A DNA stretch of 64,000 bases, taken from Nonomuraea guangzhouensis. GTDB taxonomy: Bacteria > Actinomycetota > Actinomycetes > Streptosporangiales > Streptosporangiaceae. The notes below the pieces were generated by a model. That model had not been told where the DNA came from, searched no databases, and saw only the letters and a list, made by a program, of their open reading frames with translations. The stretch covers positions 124,001-188,000 of the forward strand of contig NZ_JAHKRM010000002.1 of assembly GCF_019396345.1 (NCBI RefSeq), read 5' to 3'. The translations under genes and the position numbers were made by a program. Of this stretch, positions 50,653 through 60,451 are shown one piece after another (the stretch's first letter is position 1; the number at the start of each line of letters is the position of its first letter).

Positions 50653-52194
50653 TCAGCACATGGTGAAGGTGAGGGACTTGGCGCGGGAGACCGGCGAGGT
50701 GATCCGATAGGTGATCGTATGCGTGCCGTCCTGCGGCTCGACGAGGTCCTTCGAATGCACGTAGTCGCTGCGGCTGCCGGCGGGCAGCCGCGCTGAGCCG
50801 CTCTCGATGACCTTGCCGTCGTAGATCCATTGGTAGGAGTACGGTGCGGCCGGTTTGGTGGCGTCCACTCCGGCGGCGAAGTTCATGGAGCCTCTGAAGC
50901 AGGTGACGCCCTCGTCGTTGATCTTTGATGACCCCTGAACGCGCACGTTGGCGAGGGTGAACGAGGCGCTCGACGCGGGTTTGCTCGTGGTGGGTCTGCT
51001 CGTGGTTGGGGTGGAGCTCGGTCGCGTCCGGGTGGGTGTGGGGGTTACGGACGCCTTCGTACGGGTCGGCGTGGGAGTCGTCCGCTCCTTCGTACGGGTG
51101 GGCAGTGGCCGGGTGGTCGTGCGATCCGCCGAGGGTGTCTTCGACTTCTTCGGCTTGTGCGCTCCGCGCTTGGCCGAGGGTGTCGAGGAGGTCACCGGCC
51201 CGCTGGACTCGGCGGCGAGCAGCGGCCCGCCTCCATATTGGGTCGAGGCGGCGTTCCGGATGACGACGGCTCCCACGGACACGCCGGCCAGGGAGACGGC
51301 GACCGCCCCTGCCACAGCGGCGACCAGCGGGAACCGACCCGCGACGCGCTTCGGCGCATGGGGCATCGGCCCTTGGGAGATCGGCGCTTGGGCTACCGGC
51401 GATGGGTGTTGCTGCTGCCCGCCGAGGAGTCGCAGAAGTACGTCCCGCATGGCCGGGCGGTCACGCGGGTCCTTGGCCAGGCAGGCGTGGACGACCGGCC
51501 GCAGCGGCGCCGGCAGATCCCCAAGCTGCGGTTCCTGGTGCAGGATCCGGTTGACGATGGCCGGCAGCGTGTCCTCACCGAACGGCGGCGTACCGGTACC
51601 GGCGAACACGATGACGGACGCCCACGCGAACACATCCGCAGCGGGCCCGACCTGCGTCCCCGCCAGCTGTTCCGGAGCCATGTAGGCGGGCGTGCCGACG
51701 ATGGTGGCGGTGCCGGTGGCCACGGAGTCGGTGGCGCGGGCGACGCCGAAGTCGATGACCCGCGGCCCGTCCCGTCCGAGCAGCACGTTGGCGGGCTTGA
51801 AGTCCCGGTGCACGATCCCGGCCGCGTGGATGGCGGCCAGCGCCGTGGCAGTGCTCACGGCCAATCGCTGTAGGTCGCCGCCCGTATGGCGCCCCGCCTG
51901 CTGCAGGGAGGGCCCGTCGACGTACTCGCTGACGATGTACGGCCGACCGCCCATCGACGCGTCCAGCACCTGAGCGATGCAGAACGGCTCCACCCGGCGC
52001 GCCGCCGCGATCTCCCTGGCGAGCCGATCATCCCCGGCGGCGACCTCCCGCAGCACCTTGACGGCCACGGGTTTCCCATCGGCCGCCTGGCCCAGATACA
52101 CCACACCTTGACCGCCCGCCCCGAGCCGCCCCGTGATCCGGTAGGCCCCGACCACCGCGGGATCGCCTTCACGCAGTGGCTCGATGTACGGCAT
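50653..52194 (-). CDS. Membrane-anchored Ser/Thr protein kinase
   Basis: 513 aa. The kinase domain (~15-275) has the glycine loop LGAGGQGVVYLG, Lys46 (VAVKVL), the HRDFKPANV catalytic loop (Asp131; Phe replaces the common Leu), DFG at 148-150 and GTPAYMAPEQ. One membrane span (FPLVAAVAGAVAVSLAGVSVG) is followed by an extracytoplasmic Thr/Pro/Lys-rich linker with repeated TPTPTRT units and a ~90-residue C-terminal domain (GSSKINDEGVTCFRGSMNFAAG) of unknown fold that could sense a signal. This is the PknB-like plan of actinomycetes, but no PASTA repeats are present. Confidence 0.93.
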   Translation of the reverse strand: MPYIEPLREGDPAVVGAYRITGRLGAGGQGVVYLGQAADGKPVAVKVLREVAAGDDRLAREIAAARRVEPFCIAQVLDASMGGRPYIVSEYVDGPSLQQAGRHTGGDLQRLAVSTATALAAIHAAGIVHRDFKPANVLLGRDGPRVIDFGVARATDSVATGTATIVGTPAYMAPEQLAGTQVGPAADVFAWASVIVFAGTGTPPFGEDTLPAIVNRILHQEPQLGDLPAPLRPVVHACLAKDPRDRPAMRDVLLRLLGGQQQHPSPVAQAPISQGPMPHAPKRVAGRFPLVAAVAGAVAVSLAGVSVGAVVIRNAASTQYGGGPLLAAESSGPVTSSTPSAKRGAHKPKKSKTPSADRTTTRPLPTRTKERTTPTPTRTKASVTPTPTRTRPSSTPTTSRPTTSKPASSASFTLANVRVQGSSKINDEGVTCFRGSMNFAAGVDATKPAAPYSYQWIYDGKVIESGSARLPAGSRSDYVHSKDLVEPQDGTHTITYRITSPVSRAKSLTFTMC

Positions 52195-52322
52195 GAGGAA
52201 GCGACTCCTGACGGCTTGGAGATCAACCCCAAGGACCCTAGCGGGATAAGCCCGGACTTGTGCCCCCTTAACCAGATCACCCGTTCACGGCGGGTCGGAC
52301 GGGTCGGGCGGGCCAGGGGTGG

Positions 52323-53795
52323 TCAGGTCGGGTGGGTGTGGGCCAGGTCCGCTTCCATGCGTGCCGCCGCCTCAGTGAGTGCGGGCAGGACGTCGCGGAG
52401 CAGTTCGGCGGGGGTGGCGCGGCTGGCGTGGGTGGCGACGTTGACGGCCGCGGCGACCCGGCCGCTCCGGTCGCGGATCGGCACCGCGATGGACCGTACG
52501 CCTTCCTCCAGCTCCTGGTCGACGAGGGCGTAGCCGTCCACGGCCGCCTGCCGTACGGCTGCCGCCAGGTCGGCGGGCGAGGTGAGCGTGTGGGGGGTCA
52601 GCGGAGGTGAGGGCATCCCGGCCAGTCGTTCCCCGGGCAGGTCGGCCAGGAGGACCCGGCCCATCGAGGTGGCGTACGCGGGGAAGCGGGTGCCGACGGT
52701 GATGTCGACGGTCATGATGGCGACGGTCGGCACGCGCGCCACGTAGACGACGTCGTCGCCGGACAGCATCGCGACCGAGGCCGACTCGTGGACCCGCGCC
52801 ACCAGGTCCACGAGGTGCGGCTGGACGATCTCGCCGAACGTCCGGCCCGACAGATGGGCGTACCCGAGCTCCAGCACCTTGGGCAGCAGGACGAACCGGC
52901 TGCCGTCGGCCGCGACGTACCCCAGCCGTTCCAGAGTCTGCACCGCGCGCCCTACGGTCGCCCGAGGCAGGCCGGTGACCTTGGCCGCGGCGGCCGGCGT
53001 CAGCCCGCCACGCGCCGAACCGAGCGACACCAGCACGGCAAGACCGCGAGCCAGCGACTGAAGGTAACCCGCCCCCAACTCCTCCTTCGTCGCCCGCGAC
53101 GCGTCCACTCCCACGACGATCGGAAGAGGAGAGCCCGGCCCAACCGACGCGACCGGGTCGGCCAGGGCCGTCTCCATCTGCCCCGCCGTCTTCAGCAGGC
53201 TGGGCAGTGCGTGATCACGCAGACCGGCGGCCGTGTGTCTGCTGGTGTGGCTGGCCACGGTCAGCGCGCAGATCGTCGTCCCGCTCGCGTCCCGTACCGG
53301 CACCGCGACCGCCACCAGGCCGGGCTCGACGAGCTGGTCGTCCTCGGCCCATCGTGCGGCGGGATCGAGCAGGATCAGGCCGGCCGCGCAGCGGTCGGCG
53401 GGCAGCAGGTCGCCTACCCGGAAGGCCACCGACATGGTGCGTCGCCGGGCGAAGCGGCCGACGAAGCGGACCCCGTCCCCGTCCCGCACGGCCAGCGACA
53501 CCGACTCGTCCAGCTCGTCGGCGAGCCGCTGAGCGTACCCGTCGAGGGTCGAGCCCAGACCGCCGCACGCCAGGTACGCCTCGCCCAGCTCCATCAGGCG
53601 CGGCGCGAGCAGCACGTCGCGTTCCTCGGCCCGTACGTAGCCGAGCCGGACGAGCGTGGCCACGATCCGGTCGACCGTCGATCTGGCCAGGCCGGTGGCC
53701 CGCACCAGGTCGGTCGCGCGCATCGGCCACCTGGGACCGGCGGCCAGCACGCGCAGGACGGCCAGCCCGCGTTCCAGAGTGCCCGCCGGTTCCAT
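52323..53795 (-). CDS. Double IclR-family regulator (PcaR/PobR-like tandem fusion)
   Basis: 490 aa holding two complete IclR units in one chain. The first has an HTH at ~5-55 (MRATDLVRATGLARSTVDRIVATL) and an effector domain to ~215. The second has an HTH at ~250-300 (LTPAAAAKVTGLPRATVGRAVQTLERLGYV) and an effector domain (VDITVGTRFPAYATSMGRVLLADLPGERL). Such tandem IclR proteins typically control beta-ketoadipate genes in actinomycetes. It is divergent from a pcaIJF-like operon, and a 15-bp palindrome lies between, so it is the likely regulator, perhaps sensing 3-oxoadipate or a related acid (inference). Confidence 0.88.
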   Translation of the reverse strand: MEPAGTLERGLAVLRVLAAGPRWPMRATDLVRATGLARSTVDRIVATLVRLGYVRAEERDVLLAPRLMELGEAYLACGGLGSTLDGYAQRLADELDESVSLAVRDGDGVRFVGRFARRRTMSVAFRVGDLLPADRCAAGLILLDPAARWAEDDQLVEPGLVAVAVPVRDASGTTICALTVASHTSRHTAAGLRDHALPSLLKTAGQMETALADPVASVGPGSPLPIVVGVDASRATKEELGAGYLQSLARGLAVLVSLGSARGGLTPAAAAKVTGLPRATVGRAVQTLERLGYVAADGSRFVLLPKVLELGYAHLSGRTFGEIVQPHLVDLVARVHESASVAMLSGDDVVYVARVPTVAIMTVDITVGTRFPAYATSMGRVLLADLPGERLAGMPSPPLTPHTLTSPADLAAAVRQAAVDGYALVDQELEEGVRSIAVPIRDRSGRVAAAVNVATHASRATPAELLRDVLPALTEAAARMEADLAHTHPT

Positions 53796-53818
53796 CCGCT
53801 CTCCCTCTCCAGGTCCCT

Positions 53819-53848
53819 TTGACAGAGCACGATTCGGCTCTCCATACT
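53819..53848 (+). promoter_or_regulatory. Promoter candidate for the pcaIJF-like operon
   Basis: TTGACA (53819-53824) is followed after 18 bp by CATACT (53843-53848). A perfect -35 with a weak -10 is common for actinomycete promoters under activator or repressor control. It lies ~55 bp before the first start codon. Confidence 0.4.
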
Positions 53849-53869
53849 CGACGATAATAATGAATTAAA

Positions 53870-53884
53870 GTTCACCTAGCGAAC
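53870..53884. promoter_or_regulatory. IclR-type palindrome GTTC-N7-GAAC
   Basis: GTTCACCTAGCGAAC is a 15-bp inverted repeat between the divergent IclR gene and pcaI, 19 bp upstream of the pcaI start. IclR-family operators are short palindromes of this sort, so this is the best site for the double IclR protein. Confidence 0.5.
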
Positions 53885-53903
53885 ACATGTGAAGCGGAGT
53901 GCC

Positions 53904-54677
53904 GTGCGGAAAGACAAAGTGGTGGCCACCGCCCTTGAGGCGCTGGCCGATGTTCGGGACGGCGCGTCGTTCGCGGTCGGCGGCTTCGGTCTCTGCGGCA
54001 TTCCGGACGTGCTGATCCAGGCGTTGCACGAATCCGGCGTACGCGGCATCAGCGTCGTGTCGAACAACTGCGGAGTCGACGGCGGCGGCCTGGGCACCCT
54101 GCTGGCCGATCGGCGGATCGCCCGCGTGACCGCCTCCTACATCGGTGACAACAAGGAGTTCGCCCGGCAATACCTGGGCGGCGAGCTGGAGGTGGAGCTG
54201 ACCCCGCAGGGCAGCCTGGCCGAGCGGCTGCGCGCCGGCGGCAGCGGCATCCCCGCCTTCTACACCCCGGCCGGGGTCGGCACGCCGGTCGCCGACGGCG
54301 GGCTGCCGCTGCGGCACGCTCCTGACGGGTCGGTCGCGCTCGCCTCACCGCCCAAGGAGGTCCGCGAGTTCGCGGGTAGGCAGTACGTACTGGAGCACGC
54401 CATCACCACCGACTACGCGCTGATCCGGGCGGCGAAAGGCGACCGGCACGGCAACCTGGTCTTCAACAAGGCCGCCAGGAACTTCAACCCGCTGGCCGCG
54501 ATGGCCGCGCGCATCGCGATCGCCGAGGTCGAGGAGCTGACCGAGCTCGATCCCGACGAGGTGCACCTGCCCGGTGTCTTCGTCGACCGCGTCGTGGCGC
54601 TCACCCCCGAACAGGCCGCCGTCAAGCCCGTCGAACGGCGTACCGTCTCCACTCCCCCGGAAGGGAGCGCGTCATGA
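53904..54677 (+). CDS. pcaI: 3-oxoacid (3-oxoadipate) CoA-transferase subunit A
   Basis: 257 aa from the GTG at 53904, which has GGAG upstream; an earlier GTG at 53889 lacks one. The SCOT-family alpha-subunit sequence is clear: [35 protein letters not shown] and [30 protein letters not shown]. It swaps CoA from succinyl-CoA to a 3-oxo acid together with subunit B, whose ATG overlaps its stop. Sequence alone cannot separate 3-oxoadipate from acetoacetate activity. The PcaF-like thiolase and IclR neighbours favour 3-oxoadipate. Confidence 0.8.
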   Translation: MRKDKVVATALEALADVRDGASFAVGGFGLCGIPDVLIQALHESGVRGISVVSNNCGVDGGGLGTLLADRRIARVTASYIGDNKEFARQYLGGELEVELTPQGSLAERLRAGGSGIPAFYTPAGVGTPVADGGLPLRHAPDGSVALASPPKEVREFAGRQYVLEHAITTDYALIRAAKGDRHGNLVFNKAARNFNPLAAMAARIAIAEVEELTELDPDEVHLPGVFVDRVVALTPEQAAVKPVERRTVSTPPEGSAS

Positions 54678-55303
54678 GCTGGACCCGCGACGAGATGGTC
54701 GCGCGCGCGGCGGCCGAGCTGCGTGACGGCGACTACGTCAACCTCGGCATCGGGCTGCCCACCCGGATCCCGTCCTTCCTGCCGCCCGACGTGGACGTGA
54801 CCCTGCACTCGGAGAACGGCATCCTCGGCGTCGGCCCCTACCCGACGCCGGCGGAGATCGATCCGGACCTGATCAACGCGGGCAAGGAGACGGTGACGGT
54901 ACGGCCGGGGGCGTCGTTCTTCGACTCGTCGCTGTCGTTCGGCATGATCCGGGGCGGGCACATCGACGTCGCGGTGCTGGGCGCTATGCAGGTCTCGGCG
55001 CGCGGCGATCTGGCCAACTGGATGGTTCCCGGGAAGCTCGTCAAGGGTATGGGCGGGGCCATGGACCTGGTCCACGGCGCCCGCAAGGTGCTCGTGATCA
55101 TGGATCACAGCGCCAAGGACGGCTCTCCCAAGATCGTCGAGGAGTGCTCGCTGCCGCTCACCGGCAAGGCGTGCGTGCATCGGATCATCACCGACCTCGG
55201 TGTCCTCGACGTCACCGACCAGGGCCTGGCGCTGGTGGAGACCGCGCCCGGCGTGAGCGTCGCGCACCTGCGCGACCGTACGGATGCGGAGGTCATCGCG
55301 TGA
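54674..55303 (+). CDS. pcaJ: 3-oxoacid (3-oxoadipate) CoA-transferase subunit B
   Basis: 209 aa, ATGA overlap with subunit A. The beta subunit carries the catalytic glutamate in [26 protein letters not shown] and the family blocks [47 protein letters not shown]. Its stop overlaps the thiolase GTG start. The two subunits form the active alpha/beta enzyme that converts 3-oxoadipate to 3-oxoadipyl-CoA (or acetoacetate to acetoacetyl-CoA). Confidence 0.85.
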   Translation: MSWTRDEMVARAAAELRDGDYVNLGIGLPTRIPSFLPPDVDVTLHSENGILGVGPYPTPAEIDPDLINAGKETVTVRPGASFFDSSLSFGMIRGGHIDVAVLGAMQVSARGDLANWMVPGKLVKGMGGAMDLVHGARKVLVIMDHSAKDGSPKIVEECSLPLTGKACVHRIITDLGVLDVTDQGLALVETAPGVSVAHLRDRTDAEVIA

Positions 55304-56445
55304 AAACCGTCTACGTCCTGGACGCCGTGCGCACCCCCTTCGGGCGCTACGGCGGGGCGCTGGCCGGCGTCCGCCCCGACGATCTGGCCGCGCACGTCAT
55401 CAAGGCGCTGGTGGACCGTAACGGTGAGGTCGCCGCCGACGAGGTGATCCTCGGCAACGCCAACGGCGCCGGCGAGGAGAACCGCAACGTGGCCCGCATG
55501 GCCGCGCTGCTGGCCGGCCTGCCGCTGACCACGCCGGGCGCGACCGTGAACCGGCTGTGCGGCTCCGGCATGGAGGCCGTCATCCAGGCGTACCGGGCGA
55601 TCGCCGTCGGGGACGCCGGCACGGTGATCGCGGGCGGCGTGGAGTCGATGACCCGCGCGCCGTGGGTGTTGCCCAAGCCGGATCGGGCCTTCCCCGCCAA
55701 GGGTCAGGAGCTGGTCTCCACCACGCTCGGCTGGCGGCTGGTCAACCCGAGGATGCCCGCCGAGCACACGGTCGCCCTCGGCGAGGGCGCCGAGCTGATC
55801 GCCGACAAACATCGCATATCCCGGGCCGAACAGGATGTGTTCGCGCTGGCCAGCCATCAGAAGGCGGCCAAGGCGTCCTTCGACCGCGAGATCGTCCCCG
55901 TCGGCGACCTCACCCGGGACGAGGGCATCCGCGAGGACACCTCGCTGGAGGCGCTCGCCCGGCTGAAGCCCGCGTTCCGCGCGGACGGCACGGTCACCGC
56001 GGGCAACTCCTCCCCGCTCAACGACGGCGCCGCGGCGCTGCTGCTCACCGACGAGGCCGGGCTGCGCGGGCGCGAACCGCTGGCCAGGATCACCGCGAGC
56101 GGCGTCAGCGCGCTCGAACCCCGCTACTTCGGCCTCGGCCCGGTCGAGGCCGTCAAGAAGGCGCTGGCCAGGGCGGGCAAGGGGTTCGGCGACCTGACGA
56201 CCGTCGAGCTGAACGAGGCGTTCGCCGCGCAGGCGCTCGGCTGTCTCGCCGAGTTGCCCGAGCTCGATCCGGGGATCGTCAACCCGTACGGCGGGGCGAT
56301 CGCCCTGGGCCATCCGCTGGGCGCCTCCGGGGCCCGCATCACCGGGACGGTCGCCCATCAACTGGCGGCGACCGGCTCCGGCACCGGCCTGGCCGCCCTC
56401 TGCATCGGGGTCGGCCAAGGGCTGGCCGTCGTACTGGAGAGGTAG
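55300..56445 (+). CDS. pcaF: Acetyl-CoA acetyltransferase / 3-oxoadipyl-CoA thiolase
   Basis: 381 aa from a GTG that overlaps the pcaJ stop (GTGA). Thiolase features are the nucleophile Cys in [39 protein letters not shown] and the terminal catalytic Cys in [15 protein letters not shown]. The [24 protein letters not shown] segment and [13 protein letters not shown] resemble 3-oxoadipyl-CoA thiolases more than PHB-type acetyltransferases. It would cleave 3-oxoadipyl-CoA to succinyl-CoA and acetyl-CoA, the last step of aromatic degradation. Upstream pca genes are not in the window. Confidence 0.85.
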   Translation: MKTVYVLDAVRTPFGRYGGALAGVRPDDLAAHVIKALVDRNGEVAADEVILGNANGAGEENRNVARMAALLAGLPLTTPGATVNRLCGSGMEAVIQAYRAIAVGDAGTVIAGGVESMTRAPWVLPKPDRAFPAKGQELVSTTLGWRLVNPRMPAEHTVALGEGAELIADKHRISRAEQDVFALASHQKAAKASFDREIVPVGDLTRDEGIREDTSLEALARLKPAFRADGTVTAGNSSPLNDGAAALLLTDEAGLRGREPLARITASGVSALEPRYFGLGPVEAVKKALARAGKGFGDLTTVELNEAFAAQALGCLAELPELDPGIVNPYGGAIALGHPLGASGARITGTVAHQLAATGSGTGLAALCIGVGQGLAVVLER

Positions 56446-56512
56446 CGGAAAAGCTCAGCGGCGCCGACCGGCTCTCCGCCGCAGGGCCGCCGTACGACGA
56501 CGTGGCCCCCTG

Positions 56513-56572
56513 CGCCGGCGCATCCTGGTCGACAACCCCACGGCCGTCTTCGGTTTCGCGAAGAGTGGCTAG
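56513..56572 (+). pseudogene. Possible C-terminal remnant of an amidohydrolase/phosphotriesterase-like gene
   Basis: Between the thiolase stop and the convergent transpeptidase, the + strand reads RRRILVDNPTAVFGFAKSG and a TAG. ILVDNPxxxFGF is a common C-terminal pattern of amidohydrolase-fold enzymes. There is no start or catalytic region upstream in this frame, so it would be only a tail of a deleted gene. The match is short and could be chance. Confidence 0.25.
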
Positions 56573-57762
56573 TCGCCGTTGACGGGCTTGCCCAGCGCGC
56601 TGCCGGCCAGCCAGTCGTCCCAGGACTTGGCCCACGGCGTGGGACCGTTGCCGAACCGCAGCTTCCTCGACGTGCCGCTGACCTGGATGATGTCACCCCG
56701 CTGGGTGAACTCGTAGAACCAGCGGGCGTTGGCCGGGCTGGCGTTGACGCATCCGTGGCTGACGTTGGAGTTGCCCTGCGCGCCGGTCGACCAGGGGGCG
56801 GCGTGGAAGAAGGTGCCGCTGTAGGTCATCCGGACGTTCCACTTGGTGGGGATGCGGTACTCCCCCGGGTGGCCGGTGGTCGCGGAGTCCATGATGATGT
56901 CCGCGGCCTTCTCCTGGGCGATCATGGTGCCCGAATAGCTGTCGTCGCCCGGCCTGCCGAGGCTGACCGGGATGGTCTTGACGACCTTGTCGCCGTCGGT
57001 CACCACCGCCTCGTGGGTGCGGGCGTTCACCTTGGTGATGTGCCGGGGGCCGACGGTGAAGCGCAGGCTGCGGTCCTTGGTGCCCCACAGCCCCTCACCG
57101 GCCTTGACCCCGGCCAGATGCGCGACGACCTCGACCTTCTCCCCGGTCGGCCAGTACTCGCGCGGCCGGAACTGGACCTCGCGGTCGCTCACCCAACTCC
57201 ACGCGCCCTCGACCGGCTCGGACATCGTCACCACCAGGGCCCGCTCGATCGCGGCCCGGTCCTCCTTGTCGGTCACCGACTGCGACAGCAGGAGCTGGAC
57301 GGGCATCCCGACACCGACCTTGTCGCCGTCCAACGGCGCCATGCCGCTCTCCAACGCGCGTTTCGGCTTCAGCGTGGTGAACTTCGCCTGCCCGGTGACC
57401 TGCTTGCCGTCCGTGCCGGTGGCCTCGGCGCTGACCGTGTACGCCGTCGACGGGCGCAACGGCCACTGGGGGCGCCAGGTCCCGTCGGTGCCCATGGCAC
57501 CCTGCACCGCTTTTCCCTTGGCGTCGGCGACGGTCAGCTTGGTGACCTTGCCGTCGGTGACCTTGACGCTGATCCCCGTGTCCGGAGCGACCTTCTTCGT
57601 CCCGTCAGCGGGGGTGATCGCCAGCTTCGCCACCGGGCCCTGCGACTGGGGGGCGGCGCCCGGGGTTCGCGTGCCGCCGCTGGAGGTGCATCCGGCGGTC
57701 AGGACCACCGCCAGGGCGAGGGTACTGGCGAACATCGTGGGGCCGGTCCGGCCGTTCCGCAT
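56569..57762 (-). CDS. L,D-transpeptidase lipoprotein (YkuD, Ig-like domain)
   Basis: 397 aa from the ATG at 57762 with GGGAGG 8 bases upstream. The lipobox LTAGCTSSGG gives a lipid-anchored exported protein. Two Ig-like repeats (~60-190; PADGTKKVAPDTGISVKVTDG) precede the YkuD domain, whose active site is SHGCVNASPANARWFYE (His336, Cys338). The enzyme forms 3-3 cross-links in peptidoglycan and is typical of actinomycete LdtMt2-like proteins. It is divergent from the ABC exporter gene, with ~140 bp between. Confidence 0.93.
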   Translation of the reverse strand: MRNGRTGPTMFASTLALAVVLTAGCTSSGGTRTPGAAPQSQGPVAKLAITPADGTKKVAPDTGISVKVTDGKVTKLTVADAKGKAVQGAMGTDGTWRPQWPLRPSTAYTVSAEATGTDGKQVTGQAKFTTLKPKRALESGMAPLDGDKVGVGMPVQLLLSQSVTDKEDRAAIERALVVTMSEPVEGAWSWVSDREVQFRPREYWPTGEKVEVVAHLAGVKAGEGLWGTKDRSLRFTVGPRHITKVNARTHEAVVTDGDKVVKTIPVSLGRPGDDSYSGTMIAQEKAADIIMDSATTGHPGEYRIPTKWNVRMTYSGTFFHAAPWSTGAQGNSNVSHGCVNASPANARWFYEFTQRGDIIQVSGTSRKLRFGNGPTPWAKSWDDWLAGSALGKPVNGD

Positions 57763-57872
57763 CCTTGATGCCTCCCGTGCCTGACAAGTAGTCAAATTTC
57801 ACTTTAGCCAGCTTTATCAATGAGCCGTACGGCTCTTGCCCTAATTCGGGGGGAACATGCGACTGCCATCGC

Positions 57873-57892
57873 GACTACACATGGGTGTAGTC
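57873..57892. promoter_or_regulatory. 20-bp palindrome before ABC exporter (TetR-type operator)
   Basis: GACTACACATGGGTGTAGTC has 8-bp arms around ATGG, ending 8 bp before the ATPase start. TGTAGT within it is correctly placed to be a -10 element if the mRNA begins at the ATG (no ribosome site precedes it), so the site would cover the promoter. Arms of this kind are typical of TetR-family repressors of drug exporters. Confidence 0.65.
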
Positions 57893-57900
57893 TCCTTTAC

Positions 57901-58839
57901 ATGACAGTAACCAGCTATACGCGTGGGCAGGACGGCGCCATCTCGGTGGCCGGCCTGGTCAAGGCGTTCGGCTCGACCCGGGCCCTGGACGGCCTCGACC
58001 TGGTGGTGCGCACCGGCGAGGTGCACGGCTTCCTCGGCCCGAACGGCGCCGGCAAGAGCACGACGATCCGCATCCTGCTCGGCCTGATGCGCGCCGACGC
58101 GGGCACCGCCCGGCTGCTCGGCGGCGACCCGTGGTCCGACGCCACCGCCCTGCACCGCCGCCTGGCCTACGTGCCCGGCGACGTCACCCTGTGGCCCAAC
58201 CTGACCGGCGGCGAGGTGATCGATCTGCTCGGCCGGCTACGCGGCGGGCTCGACCAGCGCCGCCGTGCCGACCTGCTGGACCGCTTCGACCTCGACCCCC
58301 GCAAGAAGGGCCGCGCCTACTCCAAGGGCAACCGGCAGAAGGTCGCCCTGGTCGCGGCCCTCGCCTCCGACGTCGAGCTGCTCATCCTGGACGAGCCGAC
58401 CTCCGGCCTGGACCCGCTGATGGAGGAGGTGTTCCGCCAGGCGATCCGCGACGAACAGCGGCGGGGCGACCGCACCGTGCTGCTGTCGAGCCACATCCTG
58501 GCCGAGGTCGAAGCCCTGTGCGACCGGCTCACCATCATCCGCGACGGCCGTACGGTCGAGACCGGCACCCTCGCCGACCTGCGCCATCTCACCCGCACGA
58601 CCATCCGCGCCGAGCTCACCCACGCTCCGGACGGCCTGGCCGGGCTGCCCGGCGTGCACAACCTGCGGACCGATGACGGCGGCGTCCGCTTCGACGTCGA
58701 CGGCGCCGCACTCGACGCGGCGCTGCGTCACCTCACCCAGGCGGGCGTCCGCAGCCTGGTCAGCCAGCCGCCCACGCTGGAGGAGCTGTTCCTGCGCCAC
58801 TACGAACGGGCCGACACGGACCGGCGGGTGGCCCGATGA
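57901..58839 (+). CDS. ABC-2 exporter ATP-binding protein
   Basis: 312 aa from ATG 57901; a longer frame to 57820 would cross the operator. Walker [10 protein letters not shown], the atypical signature [15 protein letters not shown] (S-K-G-N in place of SGGQ), and Walker [14 protein letters not shown] are present. The C-terminal ~80 residues form the accessory region of DrrA/NatA-type ATPases. With the coupled permease it should export a drug, lipid or antibiotic-like compound. Confidence 0.92.
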   Translation: MTVTSYTRGQDGAISVAGLVKAFGSTRALDGLDLVVRTGEVHGFLGPNGAGKSTTIRILLGLMRADAGTARLLGGDPWSDATALHRRLAYVPGDVTLWPNLTGGEVIDLLGRLRGGLDQRRRADLLDRFDLDPRKKGRAYSKGNRQKVALVAALASDVELLILDEPTSGLDPLMEEVFRQAIRDEQRRGDRTVLLSSHILAEVEALCDRLTIIRDGRTVETGTLADLRHLTRTTIRAELTHAPDGLAGLPGVHNLRTDDGGVRFDVDGAALDAALRHLTQAGVRSLVSQPPTLEELFLRHYERADTDRRVAR

Positions 58840-60446
58840 CCGGGCTCACGGGCACCGGCAGGCTGATCCGCCTCGCGCTGCGGCGTGATCGCGTGCTCCT
58901 GCCGCTGTGGGTCCTCATCCCCTGCCTGTTCCCGCTGACGTTCATCGCCGCGTTCAACGCCGGCTTCCCCACCGCGGCGGCCCGCCAGGAGTACGCCGAG
59001 ACCAGCCTGCACAACGTCGCCTTCACCGTGGCCTACGGCCCGCTGCACGGATCGAGCCTCGGCCAGCTGGTCACCTGGCGCGCGGGATTCATCCCGGTGG
59101 TGATCGCGGTGTTCAGCCTGCTCACCGTCATCCGGCACACCCGTACCGAGGAGGAGGCCGGCCGCCGGGAGCTGATCGGCGCCACCGCGGTCGCGCGCCA
59201 CGCGGGAATGGCCGCCGCCCTGATCATGACCTGCGGGGCGAGCCTGATCCTCGGCCTGGTGTCGGCTCTGGCGCTGGTCAACGCGGGCCTGGGCGCCGCC
59301 GGTTCGCTGGCCTACGGGTCGGGGCTCGCCACCACGGGCTGCGTCTTCGCCGCGACAGGCGCGGTGGTCGCTCAGCTCACCACCGGCGCCGGAAGCGCAC
59401 GCGGCATCGGGGTCACCGTCATCGGGACCGCGTTCCTGCTGCGCGGCATCGGCGCGGTCAGCGAGAAGTCCGACGGCGGGCTGGGCTGGCTGTCCTGGCT
59501 GTCGCCGATCGGCTGGGCGCACCAGTTCCGGCCGTTCAGCGGTGAACGCTGGTGGGTTCTCGCCCTCGCCGGCTGCGGGGTGGCCGCGCTCATCGCGCTG
59601 GCCGTCGCGCTGTCGGCGCGGCGGGACCTCGGCAACGGCCTCTTCCAGGCCCGCCCCGGCCCAGCGGGCGCCGCCCCCGGGCTGCGCTCCCCCTTGGCTC
59701 TGGCCTGGCGGCTGCACCGCGGATCGCTGGCGAACCGGATCGCCGGGTTCGCCGTGGTCGGGTTCGCGCTCGGCGGCATCGCCAAGAGCATCGGCGAGCT
59801 GATGCGCAACCGCACTCCGGAGGCGCAGGCGGTCCTGGCCTGGCTGGGCGGTCACGGCACCGTCGTCGACCAGTACCTCCAGGGCATGATGAGCATGTTC
59901 GGCGTGATCGCCGCCGCGTACGCGATCCAGGCCGTCCTCCACCTGCGCGCCGAGGAGAGCGGCGGGCGCGCCGAGTCTCTCCTTGCCGCGCCGGTCGACC
60001 GGCTGCGCTGGGCGGGCGGGCACTTCGCCTTCGCGCTGCTCGGCCCGGCCGCCGGGCTGGCCGTCTTCGGGACGGCTCTCGGCCTCGCCCACGGGCTGAA
60101 CACCGGCGACGTCGGCCGCGAGCTACCCCGTGCCCTGGGCGCCGCCCTCGTACAGGTGCCCGCGGTGTGGGTGTTCGCCGGACTCGCCTTGGCGCTGTTC
60201 GGTCTGCTGCCCCGGCTGGCCGCCGGCGCGTTCGCCGTACTGCTGGTGAGCCTGCTGTTCGGCTGGGTCGGCGGCGAGCTGAAGCTGAGCCAGTGGGTGA
60301 TCGACCTGTCGGTGTTCGCCCATATACCGACGCTTCCCGGCGGCGAACTGACCGTGCTGCCGCTGATCGTGCTGACCGCGATGGCGGCGGCGCTCACCCT
60401 GGCAGGTCTGTTCGGCCTGCGCCACCGCGACCTACCTGTGGGCTGA
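58836..60446 (+). CDS. ABC-2 exporter permease (polyketide-antibiotic exporter type)
   Basis: 536 aa, ATGA overlap with the ATPase. About twelve hydrophobic segments in two halves are visible, each starting with a basic loop ([19 protein letters not shown] and [18 protein letters not shown]). The length and [36 protein letters not shown] loops match the tetronasin/polyketide exporter permease family. It forms the channel for the upstream ATPase. The methyltransferase gene starts 5 bp downstream. Confidence 0.9.
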   Translation: MTGLTGTGRLIRLALRRDRVLLPLWVLIPCLFPLTFIAAFNAGFPTAAARQEYAETSLHNVAFTVAYGPLHGSSLGQLVTWRAGFIPVVIAVFSLLTVIRHTRTEEEAGRRELIGATAVARHAGMAAALIMTCGASLILGLVSALALVNAGLGAAGSLAYGSGLATTGCVFAATGAVVAQLTTGAGSARGIGVTVIGTAFLLRGIGAVSEKSDGGLGWLSWLSPIGWAHQFRPFSGERWWVLALAGCGVAALIALAVALSARRDLGNGLFQARPGPAGAAPGLRSPLALAWRLHRGSLANRIAGFAVVGFALGGIAKSIGELMRNRTPEAQAVLAWLGGHGTVVDQYLQGMMSMFGVIAAAYAIQAVLHLRAEESGGRAESLLAAPVDRLRWAGGHFAFALLGPAAGLAVFGTALGLAHGLNTGDVGRELPRALGAALVQVPAVWVFAGLALALFGLLPRLAAGAFAVLLVSLLFGWVGGELKLSQWVIDLSVFAHIPTLPGGELTVLPLIVLTAMAAALTLAGLFGLRHRDLPVG

Positions 60447-60451
60447 CCAAG

